This document shows, in pieces, positions 60,001 through 64,000 of a DNA stretch of 64,000 bases; within the stretch, counting starts at the first letter, position 1, and the number at the start of each line of letters is the position of its first letter. The notes under the pieces are model-generated. The model worked only from the letters and a program-made list of their open reading frames with translations, searched no databases and was not told the origin of the DNA. The stretch spans positions 806,001-870,000 of the forward strand of contig OZ237737.1 in the NCBI GenBank assembly GCA_965178125.1, in the 5' to 3' direction. This DNA is from Bilabrum cf. latius. Its lineage: Eukaryota; Bigyra: Bicosoecida; Bigyra; Bicosoecida. The position numbers were made by a program, and so were the translations under genes.

Positions 60001-63000
60001 GGCAAGACCGCGACTGGCGAGTGGAACAGCGCGCTGAACTACACGGTGATCTCCCATGAGCAGATCATGGTGCAGCTGGGCCCCGGCATCGGGCGTGATT
60101 TCCAGATTCGCGTGTCTGTGGCCGACCAGGTGAGCGAGGCGAGCGGTGACGGCGGCAACGACCCCCGCGGTACGTTCGACTTCAGCCTGCCCACGCCGCT
60201 GTACGTGACCCCGAATGTAGGCAACCCCAAGCCCATGCCTTGGAACTCGGAGACCCTGGTGATGTTCGCCAGGCATTTGCCGCCGGCCAGCGACCCCACT
60301 TCCGCCGTGGTTGGCCTGTGGGACCCCAGCTTCCCCCCTCGCCCCGCCTCTCTGGAGGATGACTCCATCCCCGATGACGACGAGGGCAAGACTCAGGACC
60401 GCGAGCAGTACGAGCAGGCTGTGCGGAGCTACCTGGGCTCGCTGGTGCCCATCCATGCCGAGCAGCTGGTGAACGATTCCGCCGCTTGCGTGTTCGTGGA
60501 CACCCTGGACCGCGGTACGGTGAACAACCTGTGGCAGCAGTACGATGTCGGTGGGAAGGTGGCTGGGTACCAGTCGGGCCAGGGCCTGCCCCTGGACGTG
60601 GGCGCTGTGCGTGTGGTGGTGCCTCCTGGGTTCGGCCGGGGCCACGTGCTTGGCCTGGGCCTCGTGGGCATGGACGCTGCGACCGGCATGGTGGCTACGA
60701 ACGCCGAGGTGGAGTCCCGGTCTGACTGGGAGAGCCTGAAGCAGTTCCACTACAATGAGCCGGAGCTGGACTTCCCCGAGATGACCACCGTGGCTGTGTC
60801 TGGCGACGATGAGCTCAAGCTACAGGCCACCCGTGCCTTCGGTGGACAGCCTTCAGAAGCTGATTCGTTCTCTCGCAACATCTGGGAGGTCACGCTACGC
60901 GGCCAGAGGCTGTCGGACTGGTTCGAGCTGCTTCCCGACCAGGACGCTGGTGCCACGGAGACCCCGTACCGGCTGATCACGCTGGAGCCCGGGCCGGATC
61001 ACATGGAGCCTGTGCCTGGCGGGAACCCTGTGGCCGAGGGCCGCACGCTGATGTTCTACAAGGGCAACTTCGCCGAGGACACTGCCAGTGGCAACGTGAG
61101 CGCTTCTGGTTGGATCTCGCACGTGCAGCAGACGCAGCTGCCCGCTGATCAGCGGGAGTTCCAGCTGATCGCGTGGCGCGATGACATGATCAGGCTGTGG
61201 GTGCGCGCCGGCACCTTCACGGTGCGTGCTGTGGTGGAGACGACGAACAAGCTGGACGAGGTGAAGGGCACCGTGCCCGCCACCGAGCACACGTACACGA
61301 CCAAGGACGTGGTGGTCTCTCAGGAGGCTCCCATCATCTCGGACCTCGTGGGCCAGCCCCCGGGCGGGTACCCCACGACGGGCGAGGGGCACGTGCTAGG
61401 CCTCGCCTTGCCGTTCCGGTCGCTCACATCGCAGGACGAGAAGGGCGTGCTTGCGCTGTTCGGCAACGACTGTGACGAGGTCAACTACAACGACCAGCGG
61501 ATGTGCAATGGCCGTCTGCTGAACCGCCGCCAGGTCACGACCAGCCCCATCACTGCTCCCGAGCCGGTGATCTACGCTGACCCCCTCACTGGTGTGACGT
61601 ACGAGCCCGACACGACTCCTGGCGCCGAGTCTCAGTCTCGCTTCGTGACCGAGGGCAGCGGTGCTGCCACCTTCGTGCGCGCTGCCTGCGAGGCGTACTA
61701 CCAGGCAACTACCTCAGCGGCACCTCAGCTGGAGGACCTGTGCTTCTTCTGGGTACGTGTGCCGGCAGGGCAGGGCCGTGCTGTGTCCGTGCGCGTGTAT
61801 GCCGGCACCCAGCTGTCTCCCGCCGTGACCATCGACTACGCCGAGCCCGTGGTGACCGCCATCGAGGTGGATGGTACTGCCTTCGCCGGTACGTCGGCTG
61901 CCAACGCGGCCACGTTCCCGTCGACCGGTGGGGCCATCGTGCTTCAGGGCCACAACTTCGGCATGAAGGCCACCGTGACATTCGGCGATTCGTACTCGCT
62001 GGTGGCGTGCAGCCAGGCTGCCATGACGAACAACTTCGTGGGCTTCAGCTCAAGCGACTGCGATGCCACCATCACCATGGACTCTGCCACCTCCGGCATG
62101 GCTCGCATCACGGTGGATGCTCCTCGCGGCCAGGGCGCATACGATGAGCTGGTGCTGGTGGTGGACCACGGCCTGGGCCACGACTCTGACCCTGTGCGCT
62201 TCAAGTACGAGATGCCTATGATCTCGAGCGTGGTGCTGGCCACGGAAGATGCCGGGGATGTGGAGCAGTCCATGTTCGGATCTCTGGGAGCCCGCGATGT
62301 GGAGGTGGGCCAGGACAGTCAGGGCAACCCCTTCACGAACGGATACCGCATGCCCACCACTGGCATCGACCTGGATGACCAGCACTACCAGGCTCTGGAC
62401 AGGTATGGCGTCAAGGCAGATCTGTGGATCGTGATCCGCGGGTCTGGTCTCGGCCAGTACCACCCCCTGGTGTACCCCGTGGACGAGTCCGCGCGCGTGT
62501 ACATCGGGCGCAACGATGCCGCCGGCGAGATAGAGGTGGACAGCATGTACGTGGTGCGCGACATCACGACTGAGGGCGCGGGTGAGTCTCTGATCGCCGT
62601 GCCTCTGCCCGAGGGCGGTGGTGCCGACTACTACGTGCGCGTGGTGGTAGCAGGCCAGGAGTCCAACGTCTACACGGGTGCGTTCAGCTATGCCCGGCCC
62701 GTGATCCAGTCTGTGGAGGTGATCACGTCTGCCATGAGCGATGGCTCGCTGCCCGCCGTGTCGAGCAACTCCCTGACTGTGTCTGCTCAGACCCTGTCTT
62801 TCAGTAGCTCTGGCGGATTCCTGGAGGCGCCCCCCACGGGAGGTGCTGTGGTGCGCATCCGTGGGCGCAACTTCGGCCGCCAGGTGCTTGCCCAGGCTGA
62901 CTCGCAGGGCCGCGAGACCGGCAAGGTGCAGTGCGCGTTCCTGAGCCACATCGACCCTCCCCCGAGCTGGGTGCCTACCTCTGGTGCCAGGCCCATCCCC

Positions 63001-64000
63001 ACGTGCGATGGTGCCGAGACGTACATGGGCGAGGGCGAGGCCTTCACGAACAGCACTGACCCGTCTAGCCCGAGTCCCCAGTCCGTGACGTGGAGCCACA
63101 CGACCGTGGAGATGACCATCCCCGAGGGCATCGGATACCGTGTGGTGCTGCTGGCCGCTCGTGGTGGCGCACTGGCCTCTCTGGAGCCGCAGGCATCGAC
63201 CTTCACTCCTTCGGGTGTGATCATCCCTGGATGGAACGATCCAGACACGACACCTGCCTTGGTGCCCCGCGCCGTGCCTCTGCGGTTCGCGCCTCCTCAG
63301 CTGAGCGGTCTGACGTACTACGTGCCCGAGGGCGAGGCCACTGGCGAGGACGTGGGCGAGGATGCACTGACTCGCATGAGCGCCGCACATACTCGCGGAT
63401 CGACCGTGGTGCTGGAGGGCCGCAGCTTCGGCCCCGACACCGTACTGGACGAGCTGACCAACTCGGAGACCGAGGACGTGTTCCAGGAGCTGGCCCAGCC
63501 GCGCAGCCTGCCTCTGGGTGCCGCGCACCGTGCGCCCATGGACCATGTGCGTGTGCTTGTCGGTGGTGGCTGCCGCACGGACAGCATGGAGTGGTCTGCG
63601 ACGAGTGTGGACGTGCGCCGCGACGTGGTGGACGGGCTGATCCCTGCCCATTGGGCTGCCGAGGACGAGGTGATCCAGGAGGTGCGCAGCTGCATGCCTC
63701 GTGGCGTGGAGGAGCGCACTGACACGAGCATGCGTGTGGTTGTGCCGCCTGGTGTGGGAGCCAGCAAGCAGGTGTCTGTGGAGGTGGTGCGCGCTGCACC
63801 TCTCCGCCTGAGTCCGTCTCTGGTGGTGCCCATGTCGCAGGCACCCCCCCTGTCGTCGTCCAGCTCTGGCTCATCCATGGTGACGTACGAGTACCGTGAC
63901 CCGGAGCCTACCCGTGTGGATCCTGGCTACATGTACATCACGAACTCTGCCCAGATCGGAGCCGCTGCCGAGCCCGAGGACATCGTGGTGTTCGGACGGT
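54020..64000 (+). CDS. Giant LamG-like / cadherin / IPT-TIG protein (copy B, cut by right edge)
   Basis: Six exons seen: 54020-54131, 54265-54338, 54430-54482, 54654-54738, 54843-55112 and 55207 to beyond 64000; at least 3,129 residues. Exons 2, 3 and 4 have exactly the same lengths (74, 53, 85 nt) and phases as copy A, and the encoded segments align (FWDS/TT...FSKT, CQPGMFF, GHIIYVVGSSWYS, EIDFSTS), although introns and 5' coding sequence differ. TAG is Gln at 54336-54338, 54733-54735 and 56962-56964; the first aligns with CAG at 36009-36011 in copy A. The signal peptide is MLRMTAGLALAATLVAAAFA. From about 56.3 kb it is nearly identical to copy A through the sushi-like, cadherin and IPT regions. 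The stalk, membrane spans and tail would lie beyond the window; whether they match copy A cannot be seen. Confidence 0.9.
54336..54338 (+). other. Recoded TAG at an exon end; CAG in paralogue
   Basis: Last codon of exon 2: CGCACTATGTCT-TAG|GTGAGT in copy B against CGCACGCTGTCG-CAG|GTGAGC in copy A (36009-36011). This is a third independent TAG/CAG pair, in diverged sequence. Confidence 0.88.
55788..64000 (+). repeat. Tandem segmental duplication, copy B
   Basis: Partner of 37410-45622 at a constant offset of 18,378. The right boundary is outside the window. Confidence 0.9.

Noticed and set aside
58435-60750. 771-codon antisense open frame (and similar ones at 41212-42372, 44110-45273, 45493-47418, 56656-57669, 62050-63651)
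   Set aside because: Exact shadows of strongly codon-biased sense exons, His/Arg-rich, with no domain pattern; they mirror each other only because the sense copies are duplicated.
1-64000. UAG as leucine or tyrosine instead of glutamine
   Set aside because: Paralogue pairs and motif columns point to Gln; none of the TAG sites examined pairs with Leu or Tyr.
1-64000. CRISPR arrays, rRNA, tRNA, transposons
   Set aside because: None seen by eye; the repetition present is protein-domain repetition and one segmental duplication. tRNAs could be missed without a search tool.

Overview
The window is nuclear DNA from a eukaryotic microbe (a protist). It has GC-rich coding sequence, short spliceosomal introns (GTGAG/GTAAG...CGCAG, about 40-180 nt, crowded at gene 5' ends), secretory leader peptides, and giant modular extracellular proteins built from CUB, cysteine-rich GCC2/GCC3-type, cadherin, IPT/TIG and multi-pass membrane segments. 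I cannot place the species from this sequence.

The main result is a changed genetic code. Read with the standard code, almost every gene is broken by in-frame TAG. Read with TAG as glutamine, the fragments join in one frame into full-length proteins. At three positions the two tandem paralogues carry TAG in one copy and CAG in the other. TAG also falls on expected glutamines in cadherin (DPDxGQ), IPT (VGGQ) and pantothenate kinase (NNIGQ) motifs. All eight CDS ends visible in the window use TGA (four) or TAA (four), never TAG, so only UAG appears reassigned (the assignment of NCBI table 15). About 57 recoded TAG codons are located here.

Layout from left to right. 1-4125 (-): 5' part of a GCC/cadherin protein that runs off the left edge. 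4536-6755 (-): pantothenate kinase. 6959-8011 (+): secreted-type alpha/beta hydrolase. 8150-8982 (+): p47/UBX-type Cdc48 cofactor with SEP and UBX domains. 9800-14447 (-): divergent EF-2-type GTPase with a very large G-domain insertion that contains a dsRNA-binding-like segment. 14862-16946 (-): choline-transporter-like (SLC44) membrane protein. 17538-35214 (+): a 5,622-residue CUB/GCC/cadherin/IPT/multi-TM receptor-like protein. 35691-48489 (+): a 4,085-residue LamG-like/sushi-like/cadherin/IPT/multi-TM protein. 49070-53824 (+): FOXRED2-like flavoprotein with a long C-terminal extension. 54020-64000 (+): a second copy of the LamG/cadherin/IPT gene, cut by the right edge.

The two LamG/cadherin/IPT genes are a tandem duplication with the FOXRED2-like gene between them. 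Their last exons align without a gap at a fixed offset of 18,378 bases for about 8.2 kb and are nearly identical over most of it, while their 5' exons and introns have diverged. The four giant genes look like a local cluster of surface adhesion/receptor proteins; the others are metabolic, trafficking and translation genes.
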